Counted from the stretch's first letter, positions 1 through 11,022 are shown. The stretch is DNA of 44,697 nt from Acidimicrobiales bacterium (GCA_030448245.1 JAUJNH010000003.1:183329-228025), one strand, 5' to 3'. Notes: generated from the letters alone by a model not told the origin. Program-made: numbers and translations.

Positions 1-27
1 GGCGACGCTGCGGCAAGCGAAGCGAGC

Positions 28-95
28 CGACGGCGCAACATCACCGACGGCGCAACATCACCGGCGGCGCAACATCACCGGCGGCGCAACGTCAC
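28..95. repeat. Four 17-bp tandem repeats at the 3' end of the lipoprotein gene
   Basis: Four consecutive 17-bp units (28-44, 45-61, 62-78, 79-95) of the form CGRCGGCGCAACRTCAC follow one another without a gap. Units 1 and 2 are identical; units 3 and 4 differ by one or two substitutions. The stop codon of the minus-strand lipoprotein gene (92-94) lies in the last unit, so the array begins at the gene's 3' end. The array may continue outside the window. Confidence 0.85.
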
Positions 96-844
96 CGGCG
101 GGGGCTTCTGCTGGTGAGGAGGAGGGCGAGGAGGCCGAGGACGGCGAGGGCGGCCACGGCGGCGCCGGCCAGGTTCGCGGTGTTCCAGGCGACGGACTGG
201 GCGGTCAGGTCGGCGCGGTCGCGCAGGCGCAGCTCCCAGCGGGCGCCGTTGTCGGTCTCGGCGGGCGCGTTGCTCTCGACGTCGCCGGGGAGGCGCACGG
301 CAACCTGAACGCCGACGGCGCGGTCGATGGGGCCGTTGAGGGCCTGCTCGAGGCGGTTGAGGTCGATGCCGATGTCCGAGCCGCCGAGGGCCTGGCGCAG
401 GGCCGGGTCGCCGAAGGCCTCGATCCCCTTGGCGAAGTCGACGGTGCCCACGAACCGGGTGGTGGTGCGGGCGAAGCTGCGCTCGCGCTCCAGCCGGAAG
501 CCTTGGAAGGGCCCGTCGGGGCCGCTCAGGTCCTCGATGGCCCGCTGGGCACCCGTGGCGTCGCGGAACGGCTTGGTGGCCACCACCCGCGCACCCCCGT
601 CGGGCCGGGGGGTCGGCCCCTCGATCTCCCACCCGGCCTGGCGCAGGTCGTCGACCCGGACGCCCTTGGACAGGTCGACGGCGGCGACGACCTCCTTGTC
701 GGCCTCGACCTCGACCCGCACCTGACCGGAACCGTCGGAGCGGGCGTCGATGCCCACCTCGACGTCGACCCGGCAGGCGCTGCCGACGAGCAGGAGCAGG
801 GCGACCAGGAGGAGCGGCCCGAGCCGCTGGAGGCGATGCCCCAT
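92..844 (-). CDS. DUF3153/LppM-type lipoprotein
   Basis: This encodes a 250-residue envelope protein. The chosen ATG at 844 begins with Arg residues, a Leu/Val-rich hydrophobic stretch and a Cys at residue 24 in a loose lipobox (VGSAC), which predicts lipidation and anchoring outside the membrane. A second hydrophobic segment near residues 220-243 is followed by a short basic tail. The early sequence, with alternating Val/Asp and a GSGxVxV pattern, and a later F-D-K-G stretch resemble actinobacterial DUF3153/LppM lipoproteins; the function is unknown. An in-frame upstream start would only add low-complexity Arg/Ser sequence. The start lies one base after the stop of a universal-stress-protein remnant, so the two were probably once cotranslated. 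Confidence 0.7.
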   Translation of the reverse strand: MGHRLQRLGPLLLVALLLLVGSACRVDVEVGIDARSDGSGQVRVEVEADKEVVAAVDLSKGVRVDDLRQAGWEIEGPTPRPDGGARVVATKPFRDATGAQRAIEDLSGPDGPFQGFRLERERSFARTTTRFVGTVDFAKGIEAFGDPALRQALGGSDIGIDLNRLEQALNGPIDRAVGVQVAVRLPGDVESNAPAETDNGARWELRLRDRADLTAQSVAWNTANLAGAAVAALAVLGLLALLLTSRSPRR

Positions 845-845
845 C

Positions 846-965
846 TCAGCTCGTGCGCACGATGAGGAGGGCGCAGGGCGCGTGGTGGCTGACTTGGTTC
901 GGCACCGAGCCGAGGAGGAAGCGGACGGCGCCCGTCGTGCTCCCCACCAGGATCCGCTCGTACAC
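846..965 (-). pseudogene. C-terminal remnant of a universal stress protein (UspA)
   Basis: An open frame of 39 codons ending in TGA at 846-848 carries the end of a UspA fold: VGS, then FLLGSV, then a HHAPC-xx-LIVR ending. This is the usual last strand-helix-strand of the family, including the nucleotide-binding G-x9-G-S/T-V region. Nothing upstream encodes the first ~100 residues, because the sequence runs into the promoter and start of the divergent VOC gene. A GTG at 965 opens the fragment but would give a protein far too short to fold as UspA. I read it as a gene truncated at its 5' end, perhaps when the VOC gene arrived. Confidence 0.6.
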
Positions 966-1016
966 CCGGGGGACGCTACCGCCGCCGGGCTGCGGTGCCG
1001 TGGCGACCGGCGGTCG

Positions 1017-1022
1017 TACGCT
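1017..1022 (+). promoter_or_regulatory. Leaderless-type -10 box (TACGCT) of the VOC gene
   Basis: TACGCT fits the actinobacterial TANNNT -10 consensus and ends 6 bases before the ATG at 1029. Transcription would then begin at or next to the start codon. No Shine-Dalgarno sequence precedes this ATG, which supports a leaderless transcript. Confidence 0.55.
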
Positions 1023-1028
1023 CCGGGC

Positions 1029-1778
1029 ATGGAACGCGACCGCTACGCACCTGGCACCCCGTCGTGGGTGGACCTCGGCAGCCCCGACATCGAGGCGTCG
1101 ACTGCCTTCTACTCGTCGCTGCTCGGCTGGGAGGTGGCCGAGGCCCACCCGGCGGCCGGCGGCTACCGCATCGCCCGCCTGCGGGGCCTGACGGTGGCCG
1201 GCATCGGCCCCCAGCAGGGCCCGATGTCGGCGTGGACCACCTACTTCGCCACCGACGACGCCGACGCCCACGCCGAGGCCGTCACCGCCCACGGCGGCAC
1301 GGTGCTGATGGGCCCGATGGACGTCATGGACCAGGGGCGCATGGTGATCTCGACCGACCCCGAGGGCGCCGCGTTCGGGCTGTGGCAGGCCGGGGCGCAC
1401 ACGGGGGCCCAGGTGATCGGAGAGCCGGGGGCGGTCGGCTGGAACGAGCTGTGGACGCGGGACGTGGACCAGGCCAAGGCGTTCTACCCGGCGGTGTTCG
1501 GCTACACGGCCGACGACGACGCCATGGCGGGCTACACGATCTGGAACGCCGACGGTCAGATGATCGGCGGCGCCATGACGATCCCGCCCGACATGCCCCC
1601 GCAGGTGCCGGCCCACTGGGCGGTGTACTTCGTGGTCGACAGCGTCGACGCCTCCGCCGCCCGGGTGACCGACCTGGGCGGGGCGGTCGTGGCCCCCCCG
1701 TTCGACGTGGAGGGCGTCGGCCGGATCGCCATGGTCCACGGCCCGGCCTTTGAGTCGTTCGGGCTGTTCTCGCCCTGA
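1029..1778 (+). CDS. Two-domain VOC (glyoxalase/bleomycin-resistance fold) protein
   Basis: This 249-residue protein has two vicinal-oxygen-chelate domains, roughly residues 1-120 and 125-249. Each opens with a W-x-(D/E)-L segment (PSWVDL; WNELWTRD) followed by a helix of the AxAFY type and a GW/GY turn. The layout matches the actinobacterial VOC proteins similar to hydroxylases in antibiotic synthesis; the substrate cannot be read from the sequence. The ATG at 1029 is chosen because the domain starts right after it and a -10 box sits 6 bases upstream. The gene is transcribed toward clpC, with a shared hairpin between the two stops. Confidence 0.85.
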   Translation: MERDRYAPGTPSWVDLGSPDIEASTAFYSSLLGWEVAEAHPAAGGYRIARLRGLTVAGIGPQQGPMSAWTTYFATDDADAHAEAVTAHGGTVLMGPMDVMDQGRMVISTDPEGAAFGLWQAGAHTGAQVIGEPGAVGWNELWTRDVDQAKAFYPAVFGYTADDDAMAGYTIWNADGQMIGGAMTIPPDMPPQVPAHWAVYFVVDSVDASAARVTDLGGAVVAPPFDVEGVGRIAMVHGPAFESFGLFSP

Positions 1779-1784
1779 GCGCGC

Positions 1785-1814
1785 CACGAGGGGGCCGCGA
1801 TCGACCCCCTCGTG
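1785..1814. terminator. Bidirectional hairpin between the VOC gene and clpC
   Basis: A perfect 10-bp inverted repeat (1785-1794 with 1805-1814, CACGAGGGGG/CCCCCTCGTG) surrounds a 10-base loop. It lies between the convergent stops of the VOC gene and clpC. There is no long T-run on either side, as is common in GC-rich actinobacteria. Confidence 0.7.
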
Positions 1815-1830
1815 CTGTGCTCGGAACGGT

Positions 1831-4335
<2,505 letters not shown>

Positions 4336-4370
4336 TGTGCCTCCGTTCGAGGGAAGGCGGACAAGATGGG

Positions 4371-4376
4371 AGTCTA
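4371..4376 (-). promoter_or_regulatory. Probable -10 box of clpC (TAGACT)
   Basis: TAGACT on the minus strand matches TANNNT and lies about 35 bases before the clpC GTG. This leaves a short leader containing the GGAGG ribosome site. It lies in the 124-bp divergent gap shared with the polyprenyl synthase gene. Confidence 0.4.
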
Positions 4377-4445
4377 CCGGGGGGTGAGGTCGTTACCCTC
4401 ACTGAGGGGCATCGGCGGAGGTTGGGGTTCGTCGAGGGCTTCCTC

Positions 4446-4451
4446 TACCGT
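4446..4451 (+). promoter_or_regulatory. Leaderless-type -10 box (TACCGT) of the polyprenyl synthase gene
   Basis: TACCGT ends 8 bases before the ATG at 4460. No ribosome-binding sequence lies between them, consistent with a leaderless transcript. Confidence 0.45.
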
Positions 4452-4459
4452 CTCCCCAG

Positions 4460-5431
4460 ATGAACGTCGCCGAGCTCCTGGGCCTTCCCGATCTCGACGG
4501 CGACCTCGACCGGGTCGATGTCGCCCTCCGGGCCGCGGTGGCCACCGAGGATGCCTTCCTGGGCGAGGTCGGGGTCCACCTGATCCGGGCCGGCGGCAAG
4601 CGCTTCCGGCCGGCACTGGTCCTGGCCGCCGGAGCGGCCTGCGGCTCGGCCGGCACCGACGAGGTCGTCCAGGGCGGTGTCGCCTGCGAGCTGATGCACC
4701 TCGGGTCGCTGTACCACGACGACGTGATGGACGACGCCGACACCCGCCGGGGCGTCCCGTCGGCCAACGCCAAGTGGGGCAACCTGGTGGCGATCGTGGC
4801 GGGCGACTTCCTCCTTGGCAAGGCCTCCGAGATCGCCACCGACCTGGGTGGCGACGTCTCGCGGGTGCTGGCCCGCACGCTCGTGCGGATGTGCGAAGGC
4901 CAGGTCCTCGAGCTGCAGACGGCCTTCTCGGTGCAGCGGACCGAGGATCAGTACCTCCGGTCCATCGCCGGCAAGACCGCCGCCCTGATGTCGGCCGCCT
5001 GCCGCATCGGCGGCCTGGTCGCCGGCGCCACCGCCGAGCAGGTGGCGGGGCTCACGGCGTTCGGCGACGCCTTTGGCTCCACCTTCCAGGTGTACGACGA
5101 CATCGCCGACCTGGTGCGCACCGAGGAGCAGTTGGGCAAGCCCGCCGGCCACGACCTGGTCGAAGGCGTCTACACCCTGGCCGTCCTCCACGCCCTGGCC
5201 GACGGCGAGGTCGGCCCCGAGCTGCACGACCTTCTGGGCGGGCCGATCGACAGCGCCGGCCGCGACAAGGCGCTGGGCCTGGTGCGTTCCACCGACGCAG
5301 TGGCCAAGGCCATCGCCTGCGGCCGCCGCCTGGCCGACGAGGCGGCGGCGTCCCTCGAGCCGCTCCCGAACACTCCGGTCCGCCAGGCGCTGGCCACCCT
5401 CGGCCACCGCCTCCTCGGCGCGGTCGAATAG
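4460..5431 (+). CDS. Trans-polyprenyl diphosphate synthase (menaquinone side-chain type)
   Basis: This 323-residue all-helical isoprenyl transferase condenses isopentenyl diphosphate onto an allylic primer. Visible family marks are GGKRFRP at 45-51, the first Asp-rich motif DDVMD at 87-91 followed by the usual RRG, and the second Asp-rich motif DDIAD at 213-217. Length and motif layout fit the GrcC/HepT/IspB long-chain class, which makes the hepta- to nonaprenyl tail of menaquinone, rather than short-chain FPP synthase. Chain length cannot be fixed by eye. The gene is monocistronic, divergent from clpC and convergent with lysS. Confidence 0.9.
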   Translation: MNVAELLGLPDLDGDLDRVDVALRAAVATEDAFLGEVGVHLIRAGGKRFRPALVLAAGAACGSAGTDEVVQGGVACELMHLGSLYHDDVMDDADTRRGVPSANAKWGNLVAIVAGDFLLGKASEIATDLGGDVSRVLARTLVRMCEGQVLELQTAFSVQRTEDQYLRSIAGKTAALMSAACRIGGLVAGATAEQVAGLTAFGDAFGSTFQVYDDIADLVRTEEQLGKPAGHDLVEGVYTLAVLHALADGEVGPELHDLLGGPIDSAGRDKALGLVRSTDAVAKAIACGRRLADEAAASLEPLPNTPVRQALATLGHRLLGAVE

Positions 5432-5552
5432 CGCCGGCACCCAGCCTGACAGGCCCGCACCCCCGGCGGCTCGACCAAGGCCGAACCGGCGGTCGAGGTT
5501 CGTGGTGAGCCGGTTACCGGAGCTGACCTGCCGCACGTGACCAGGACCCGCA

Positions 5553-7082
5553 TCACACGACATCGGGAGGCACGGTCCCCGTCACGACCGAATCGGCAGC
5601 TTGAGCAGCATCCTCAGCGATGGTGCCAGCGCTCCTGCTCGAAGAGTCGACAGCCTGGGCCTTGTCATGCCCCGTCAATCCGAAGAACTCCGGGCGGAGG
5701 GTGGGGAACAGGAGGATGTCGCGAATGGACTCGGTGCCGGTCAGGAGCATGACCAGCCGGTCCATGCCGATGCCCAGGCCGCCGGTGGGCGGCAGGCCGT
5801 GCTCGAGGGCCCGCAGGTAGGGCTCGTCGACGGCCATGGCCTCGATGTCGCCCTCGGCCTTCTGGCGGGCCTGGTCCTCGAAGCGAGCCCGCTGCTCGTC
5901 CGGGTCAACCAGCTCGGAAAAGGCGTTGCACAGCTCGCGGCCGGCGACGATGCCCTCGAACCGCTCGACCATCCCCGGCTGGGACCGGTGGTCGCGGGCC
6001 AGCGGCGACACCTCCTTCGGGTAGTCGCACACGAAGACAGGGCCCCACAGCTGGCCTTCGGTCGTCTTCTCGTACAGCTCGAGGATCAGCTTGCCGGGCC
6101 CGTCGTGCTCCTTCCACGGCACGCCGTGGTCGTCACAGATGCCCCGCAGCTGGCCGATGTCCATGCCCACGTCGACCTCGACGCCGGCGTGCTCGGCGAC
6201 CAGGTCGACCAAGGTGGCCCGTCGCCACGGCGGTGCCAGGTCGAGGTCGCGGCCGGCGTAGGTGAGCGAGGTGGTGCCCAGCAGCTCGGTAGCCAGGTGG
6301 GCGGCCAGCTCCTCGGTGAGGCGCATCATGTCGCCGTAGTCCCAGTAGGCCGCGTAGGCCTCGAGCATCGTGAACTCAGGGTTGTGGCGGGTGGACAGCC
6401 CCTCGTTGCGGAAGACGCGGGCGATCTCGTAGACCCGTTCGAAGCCCCCGACGACCAGCCGCTTCAGGTAGAGCTCGGGGGCGATCCGCAGGAACAGGTC
6501 GACGTCGAGCGCGTTGTGGTGGGTGGTGAAGGGCTTGGCCGTGGCCCCGCCCTGGACGGGATGGAAGACGGGCGTCTCGACCTCGACGAAGCCCTGGTCC
6601 TCCAGCCACCGCCGGGTGAGCGAGATGGCCCGGCTGCGCAGCAGCATGCGGCCCCGGACGCCCTCGTTTGCCCACAGGTCGACCTCGCGCTGGCGCAGGC
6701 GGACCTCGGGGTCGCTCACGCCCCGCCACTTGTCGCCGAAGCCGCGGCGGGCCTCGGCCAGCACCTGCCAGCGGGCCACCTTGACGCTGAGCTCACCCCG
6801 GCGGGTCCTCACCACCTCGCCCTCCGCACCCACCCACGTCCCCAGCGGCAGCCCCGTGAACCCAGCGAAGTCCCCGGTCCACGATGCGCCGGCGAACAGC
6901 TGCACCTCGCCCGTCCAGTCGCGCAGGGTGCCAAAGGCGAGCTTGCCCTGCTCCCGGCGCAGCATCAGCCGGCCGGCGACGGTGACGCCCTGGCCGCTCT
7001 CCTCCCCGTCGGCCAGCCCCCCGTGCCGACGGTGCACCTCGTTGGCGCTGGCCGACACCTCGAACCGGTACGGGATGGCCAC
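5553..7082 (-). CDS. lysS: Lysyl-tRNA synthetase, class II
   Basis: It charges tRNA-Lys with lysine. The 509-residue protein has an N-terminal OB-fold anticodon-binding domain ([18 protein letters not shown]) and a class II catalytic core with motif 2 ([17 protein letters not shown]) and motif 3 ([14 protein letters not shown]). The N-terminus is about 40 residues shorter than in many LysS proteins, starting directly at the YRF...NEVH segment. After the usual family end (RPE near residue 463) there is a ~45-residue tail rich in Ala, Ser and Val with no recognisable motif. The GTG at 7082 is supported by a -10 box 8 bases upstream. The position between clpC and coaX matches the mycobacterial order. 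Confidence 0.95.
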   Translation of the reverse strand: MAIPYRFEVSASANEVHRRHGGLADGEESGQGVTVAGRLMLRREQGKLAFGTLRDWTGEVQLFAGASWTGDFAGFTGLPLGTWVGAEGEVVRTRRGELSVKVARWQVLAEARRGFGDKWRGVSDPEVRLRQREVDLWANEGVRGRMLLRSRAISLTRRWLEDQGFVEVETPVFHPVQGGATAKPFTTHHNALDVDLFLRIAPELYLKRLVVGGFERVYEIARVFRNEGLSTRHNPEFTMLEAYAAYWDYGDMMRLTEELAAHLATELLGTTSLTYAGRDLDLAPPWRRATLVDLVAEHAGVEVDVGMDIGQLRGICDDHGVPWKEHDGPGKLILELYEKTTEGQLWGPVFVCDYPKEVSPLARDHRSQPGMVERFEGIVAGRELCNAFSELVDPDEQRARFEDQARQKAEGDIEAMAVDEPYLRALEHGLPPTGGLGIGMDRLVMLLTGTESIRDILLFPTLRPEFFGLTGHDKAQAVDSSSRSAGTIAEDAAQAADSVVTGTVPPDVV

Positions 7083-7090
7083 GACCCCGC

Positions 7091-7096
7091 AACCTA
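7091..7096 (-). promoter_or_regulatory. Leaderless-type -10 box (TAGGTT) of lysS
   Basis: TAGGTT on the minus strand ends 8 bases before the lysS GTG. The same block, TAGGTTGCGGGG, precedes folE at the same distance. Confidence 0.55.
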
Positions 7097-7211
7097 CCGG
7101 CAGCCGCCGCCGGCTCCCCGCCCGTTCCGGTCGGACCGCGCGCCCGCGCGGTCAGCCCGTGGTTCTGCCATCGCCTCCCTCCCGGCTACCACCCTCCGCG
7201 GGATCGGTCGT

Positions 7212-7988
7212 TCAGTTCCGGCGGTAGATGAGGCGGAGGCCCCTCAGCGTCAGCCACGGGTCGACGTGCACCGGCCGGTCGACGACCGGGGAGATCAGCT
7301 CGGCCATCGACCCGGTGAACACGACCGACGCCTCGTTGCCGGTGGCGTCGTCGAAGCGGTCGCACATGCCCTCGACGACGCTGGCGAAGCCGAGGACGAC
7401 GCCGGACTGAATCGATTCGGTAACACTGCGGCCGATCACGTGCTTCGGGGGGCCCAGCTCGACCCGGCGCAGGGCGGCGGCCCGCCCGAAGAGGGCGTCG
7501 AGGCTCACCTCGAGGCCGGGGAAGATGGCGCCCCCGAGGTACTCGCCCTCGGCCGAGATGGCGTCGAAGATGGTGGCCGTGCCGAAGTCGACCACGGTGG
7601 TGGGCCCGCCGTAGAGGTCGAACGCGGCGACGGCGTTGGCGATCCGGTCTGGCCCCACCTCCCGGGGGTTGTCGTAGCGGATGGGCATGCCGGTCCGCAC
7701 GCCGGCCTCGACCACCACCAGCGCGGCGCCGCCCAGCCGGCGCTGGCACATCTCCTTCAGGGTGGCCGTCAGCGCCGGCGCCGTCGAGGCGATGCACACA
7801 CCACCGACGTCGTCGAGGCCGAGGTCGTGGAGGCCGAGGAGCTGGTCGAGGAGGAGGGCGTGCTCGTCGGAGGTCCGCTCGGCGGTGGTGGCGATCCGCC
7901 ACTGGTCGACCAGCTCGCCGTCGCCGTCGTCGCTCCCGTACATGCCGATGGTCGTCTGGGTGTTCCCGCAGTCGACGCACAGCAGCAC
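7212..7988 (-). CDS. coaX: Type III pantothenate kinase
   Basis: CoaX phosphorylates pantothenate, the first step from pantothenate to coenzyme A. The 258-residue ASKHA-fold protein starts with the phosphate-1 loop DCGNTQTTIG, has the family signature GPDRIANAVAA and the phosphate-2 region VVDFGTATIFD, and carries GGAIFPGLEVSLDAL. The GTG at 7988 has GGAGG 8 bases upstream and lies 2 bases after the nadC stop, so it is translated with nadC. Together with panC and panD in the same block it supplies CoA synthesis. Confidence 0.95.
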   Translation of the reverse strand: MLLCVDCGNTQTTIGMYGSDDGDGELVDQWRIATTAERTSDEHALLLDQLLGLHDLGLDDVGGVCIASTAPALTATLKEMCQRRLGGAALVVVEAGVRTGMPIRYDNPREVGPDRIANAVAAFDLYGGPTTVVDFGTATIFDAISAEGEYLGGAIFPGLEVSLDALFGRAAALRRVELGPPKHVIGRSVTESIQSGVVLGFASVVEGMCDRFDDATGNEASVVFTGSMAELISPVVDRPVHVDPWLTLRGLRLIYRRN

Positions 7989-7990
7989 GG

Positions 7991-8863
7991 TCAGCCCTCC
8001 CGTCCGCTGATGTCGAGGTCGAGGTCGAGGTCGAGGTCGAGCCCGATGTCGAGGGCGGGGGCCGACTGGGTGATCGCGCTCGTCGAGATCAGGTCGGCGC
8101 CGGCCGACGCGTAGGCGGCGACGGTCTCCAACGTCACCCCGCCCGACACCTCGACCGGGATCCGCCCGCCCACCAGCCCGACGCAGCCGGCCACCTCGTC
8201 CGGCGACATGTTGTCGAGCAAGACCATGGTGGCGCCCGCCGCCAGCGCCTCCTCGACCTGCCCGGCCCGGTCGCACTCGACCTCGACGGTGCGGCCCGGC
8301 CAGCTGGCCCGGGCCCGTCGCACGGCCTCGGTGATGCCGAGGCCGGCCAGGTGGTTGTCCTTCACCAGCACCATCTCGCTGAGGTTGCCCCGGTGGTTGC
8401 GGCCGCCGCCGGCCCGCACGGCCGCCTTTTCCAGCGCCCGCAGGCCCGGCAGCGTCTTGCGGGTGTCCCAGATCGTGGCCTGGCCGCTCACGGCGTCGAC
8501 GAAGCGGCGGGTGAGGGTGGCGACGCCCGACAGGTGGCAGAGGAAGTTGAGGGCGGTCCGCTCGACCGTGAGGATCGACGCCAGTGCCCCTTCGACCGTG
8601 CCGAGCTCCTCACCCGGCTTGACCCCGGTCCCGTCGGCGGCCCGCCAGTCCAGCTGCAGCGCAGGGTCGAGCTGGTGCAGCGCCTCTCGGACGCAGAGGG
8701 AGCCGGCCACCACCCCGTCCTGGCGGGCCACGAACGCACCCCGGGCGGTGGCGCCGGCGGGCACCAGCGCAGCGGTGAGGTCACCGAGGGGCAGCAGGTC
8801 CTCGGCCAGCGCCCGGCCCACCGCCTCCCGCACCGCGAGCAGCGGCGGATCCAGCGAGCTCAC
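7991..8863 (-). CDS. nadC: Nicotinate-nucleotide diphosphorylase (quinolinate phosphoribosyltransferase)
   Basis: NadC converts quinolinate and PRPP into nicotinate mononucleotide, completing the aspartate route to NAD. The 290-residue sequence has the family pattern TRKTLPGLRALEKAAVRAGG, then NHR, then VKDNHL, and ends with a GADLISTSAIT barrel strand. The GTG start at 8863 overlaps the nadB stop (GTGA), a coupling that recurs in this block. The last residues form an acidic Leu-Asp repeat encoded by a 6-bp microsatellite, absent from typical NadC and probably dispensable. nadA is not in the window. Confidence 0.95.
   Translation of the reverse strand: MSSLDPPLLAVREAVGRALAEDLLPLGDLTAALVPAGATARGAFVARQDGVVAGSLCVREALHQLDPALQLDWRAADGTGVKPGEELGTVEGALASILTVERTALNFLCHLSGVATLTRRFVDAVSGQATIWDTRKTLPGLRALEKAAVRAGGGRNHRGNLSEMVLVKDNHLAGLGITEAVRRARASWPGRTVEVECDRAGQVEEALAAGATMVLLDNMSPDEVAGCVGLVGGRIPVEVSGGVTLETVAAYASAGADLISTSAITQSAPALDIGLDLDLDLDLDISGREG
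8012..8041. repeat. Five GTCGAG hexanucleotide repeats in the nadC 3' end
   Basis: Five perfect tandem copies of the 6-bp unit lie in frame and encode the alternating Leu-Asp tail of NadC. Because the unit is a multiple of three, copy-number change would lengthen or shorten the tail without breaking the frame. Confidence 0.8.
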
Positions 8864-10455
8864 GGCTGCGCCGGGGCGCTCACGCCGAACACCAGGCGAT
8901 GGCGCCGGGCCGCGTCGCGATCGGGGAAGTCGGTGCGGGTGTGGCTGCCCCGGGTCTCCTCCCGGGCCGAGGCGGCGGCCAGCAGCGCCCGCCCCACCGT
9001 CAGCAGGTTCCGCACCTCCTCGAGCTGCGGGTCGGCGCTGGGCGGACCGGCGCCGGCGGCCAGAACGGCCAGCTCGTGCTCGGTGGCGGCCAGCGAGCCG
9101 GCGCTGCGCAGCACGCCCGCCCCCCTCGTCATCGCCCGCTGTAACCCTTCCCGCAGCTTCGACGGATCGGCCGTCCGCTCGGGCCCGGTGGGGAAGCCCG
9201 GCAGCCCCTGGGCGGTCCTGCCCCCCACCACGTCGGGCCGCCCCTCGGGATCCCCCACGTGCGACCGCATGGCACCGGTGGCCCGGGGGCCGTCGCGCCC
9301 CGCCACCACCGCCTCGACCACCCGGGGGGCGAAGACCATGCCCTCGAGCAGGGAGTTGGACGCCAGGCGGTTGGCGCCGTGGACGCCGGTGCAGGCCGTC
9401 TCGCCGCAGGCCCACAGCCCGGGCCGCGAGGTGGCCCCGTCGAGGTCGGTCAGGACGCCCCCCGACAGGAAGTGGGCGGCGGGGGCGATCGGCAGCAGGT
9501 CGGTGGCCGGGTCGAGGCCGGCGGCAGCGAGCGACGCGGCGATGGTCGGGAACCGCAGCGCGAAGTCCTCGAGGCCCGTGGCGTCGAGCCACACGTGCTC
9601 GCCCCCCTCCTCCAGCACCTGGGCCGTGATGGCCCGGGTGACGACGTCGCGGGGCAGCAGCTCGTCGACGAACTGGCGGCCGCGGCCGTCACGGATCTTG
9701 GCCCCGTGGCCCCGCAGGGCCTCGCTCAGCAACGGCCGGGGCATGGCCGGGTGGTGCAGGGCGGTCGGGTGGAACTGCATGAACTCGAGGTCGGCCACCG
9801 CCGCCCCCGCTCGCAGCGCCATGGCGATCCCGTCACCCGTCGCCTGCTCGGGGTTGGTGGTCACCGAGAACAGCTGGCCCACGCCTCCGGTGGCGAGCAG
9901 GGTGTGGCGGGCTCCCACCGGGTGGCGCGTCCCGCTGGGATCCAGTGCGGCGACACCGACGCAGCGGCCCGCTTCGACCAGCAGGTCGAGGGCGAACCAC
10001 CCCTCGTGCAGCACGGTGGCCGTGCGCTGCACCGCATCGACCAGCGCCCGCTCGATCTCGGCGCCGGTGGCCGCCCCACCGGCGTGGACGACGCGGGCGT
10101 GCGAGTGGCCGCCCTCGCGGGCCAGCTCGAGCAGTCCCTCGGCGTCGCGGTCGAACACGGCCCCGGTGGCGATCAGCTCGTGGACCCGGGCCGGCCCCTC
10201 GGCCACCAGCACGCGGACGGCGTCGACGTCGCACAGCCCGGCACCGGCGGCCAGCGTGTCGGCCAGGTGGGCGTCGGGGCTGTCGCCGTCGTCGGAGGCC
10301 AGCACTGCAGCCACACCCCCCTGCGCCCAGCGGGTGGCCGACTGGTGGAGCTCGCCCTTGGTGAGCACGCCCACGGTGAGGCCGGCCGCCGCCGCCTGCA
10401 CCGCGGCCGTGAGGCCGGCGACCCCGGAGCCCAGCACGAGGAGATCGACGTCCAC
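8860..10455 (-). CDS. nadB: L-aspartate oxidase
   Basis: NadB oxidises L-aspartate to iminoaspartate with FAD, feeding quinolinate synthesis. The 531-residue flavoprotein opens with the dinucleotide motif GSGVAGLTAA (9-18) and has the substrate region HSHARVVHAGG. It shows the fumarate-reductase-family FMQFHPTAL and SEALRGHGA blocks and the FAD-binding GLWACGETACTGVHGANRLASNS stretch. The C-terminus is the usual helical domain with Ala-rich linkers. The GTG at 10455 is followed directly by the first beta strand. nadB and nadC overlap by four bases, and the divergent P-loop kinase starts 36 bases away. Confidence 0.95.
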   Translation of the reverse strand: MDVDLLVLGSGVAGLTAAVQAAAAGLTVGVLTKGELHQSATRWAQGGVAAVLASDDGDSPDAHLADTLAAGAGLCDVDAVRVLVAEGPARVHELIATGAVFDRDAEGLLELAREGGHSHARVVHAGGAATGAEIERALVDAVQRTATVLHEGWFALDLLVEAGRCVGVAALDPSGTRHPVGARHTLLATGGVGQLFSVTTNPEQATGDGIAMALRAGAAVADLEFMQFHPTALHHPAMPRPLLSEALRGHGAKIRDGRGRQFVDELLPRDVVTRAITAQVLEEGGEHVWLDATGLEDFALRFPTIAASLAAAGLDPATDLLPIAPAAHFLSGGVLTDLDGATSRPGLWACGETACTGVHGANRLASNSLLEGMVFAPRVVEAVVAGRDGPRATGAMRSHVGDPEGRPDVVGGRTAQGLPGFPTGPERTADPSKLREGLQRAMTRGAGVLRSAGSLAATEHELAVLAAGAGPPSADPQLEEVRNLLTVGRALLAAASAREETRGSHTRTDFPDRDAARRHRLVFGVSAPAQP

Positions 10456-10491
10456 GGGTCCCTTCTACCGCATGATCATGGGGTGGGTCAG

Positions 10492-11022
10492 GTGCAGCGG
10501 GTGGTCGTGGTGGGGATGGGCGGCGCCGGCAAGTCGGTGCTGGCCCGCCGCCTCGGGGCCGCCTGGGACCTCCCGGTCGTCCACCTCGACGCCGTCTTCT
10601 GGGGGCCGGGCTGGAGGCCGACGCCCCCGGAGGTGTGGCGGGGGGTGGTGGAGGGCCTGGCTGGCGGTGACCGGTGGGTGATCGAGGGCGACTACCCCGA
10701 GGTCCTCGACCTGATCCTGGCCAGGGCACAGCTGGCGGTCTTCCTGGACATTCCCCGCTGGGTCACGCTGCCCCGCCTGCTCGCCCGCCCCCTCCGCCGC
10801 CGCGACCGGGGGCGGGGCGACCTGCCCCGAGGCCTCCGCCACGTGGCCGACCGCGAGAACCTCGGCTGGGCCTGGCACTGGCCCCAGCGGCACCGGCCGT
10901 CCATCGAGGACGCCCTGATCGACTTCGCGGCCGCCGGTGGCGAGGTCGCCGCGCTCACCAGCACCGCGGACGTGCGGAGGTGGCTGCGGGCGCCGTGGTC
11001 CGGTTCTGGCGGGCGGTCGTGA
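10492..11022 (+). CDS. Small P-loop kinase-like protein (adenylate-kinase/FlaR-like)
   Basis: The 176-residue protein has a Walker A loop GMGGAGKS near residues 9-16 and a HLDAVFW segment, then GDRWVIEGDYPEVLDLIL, a run of Arg residues resembling a lid, and a REN motif. This is the profile of the topology-modulation (FlaR)/adenylate-kinase-like family, small nucleoside or nucleotide kinases with unproven substrates. The GTG at 10492 places the P-loop at the usual distance; a GTG at 10483 is also possible. It is one of the few plus-strand genes in the block, squeezed between nadB and panD. Confidence 0.75.
   Translation: MQRVVVVGMGGAGKSVLARRLGAAWDLPVVHLDAVFWGPGWRPTPPEVWRGVVEGLAGGDRWVIEGDYPEVLDLILARAQLAVFLDIPRWVTLPRLLARPLRRRDRGRGDLPRGLRHVADRENLGWAWHWPQRHRPSIEDALIDFAAAGGEVAALTSTADVRRWLRAPWSGSGGRS

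Noticed and set aside
5601..8114. 837-codon plus-strand open frame across lysS and coaX
   Set aside because: It is antisense to two clearly conserved genes, its translation is Val/Asp/Gly/Leu-rich shadow sequence without motifs, and long antisense frames are expected at this GC content.
9259..10491. Long N-terminal extension of the P-loop kinase frame
   Set aside because: It is antisense to nadB and lacks any family sequence; the P-loop should lie close to the N-terminus.
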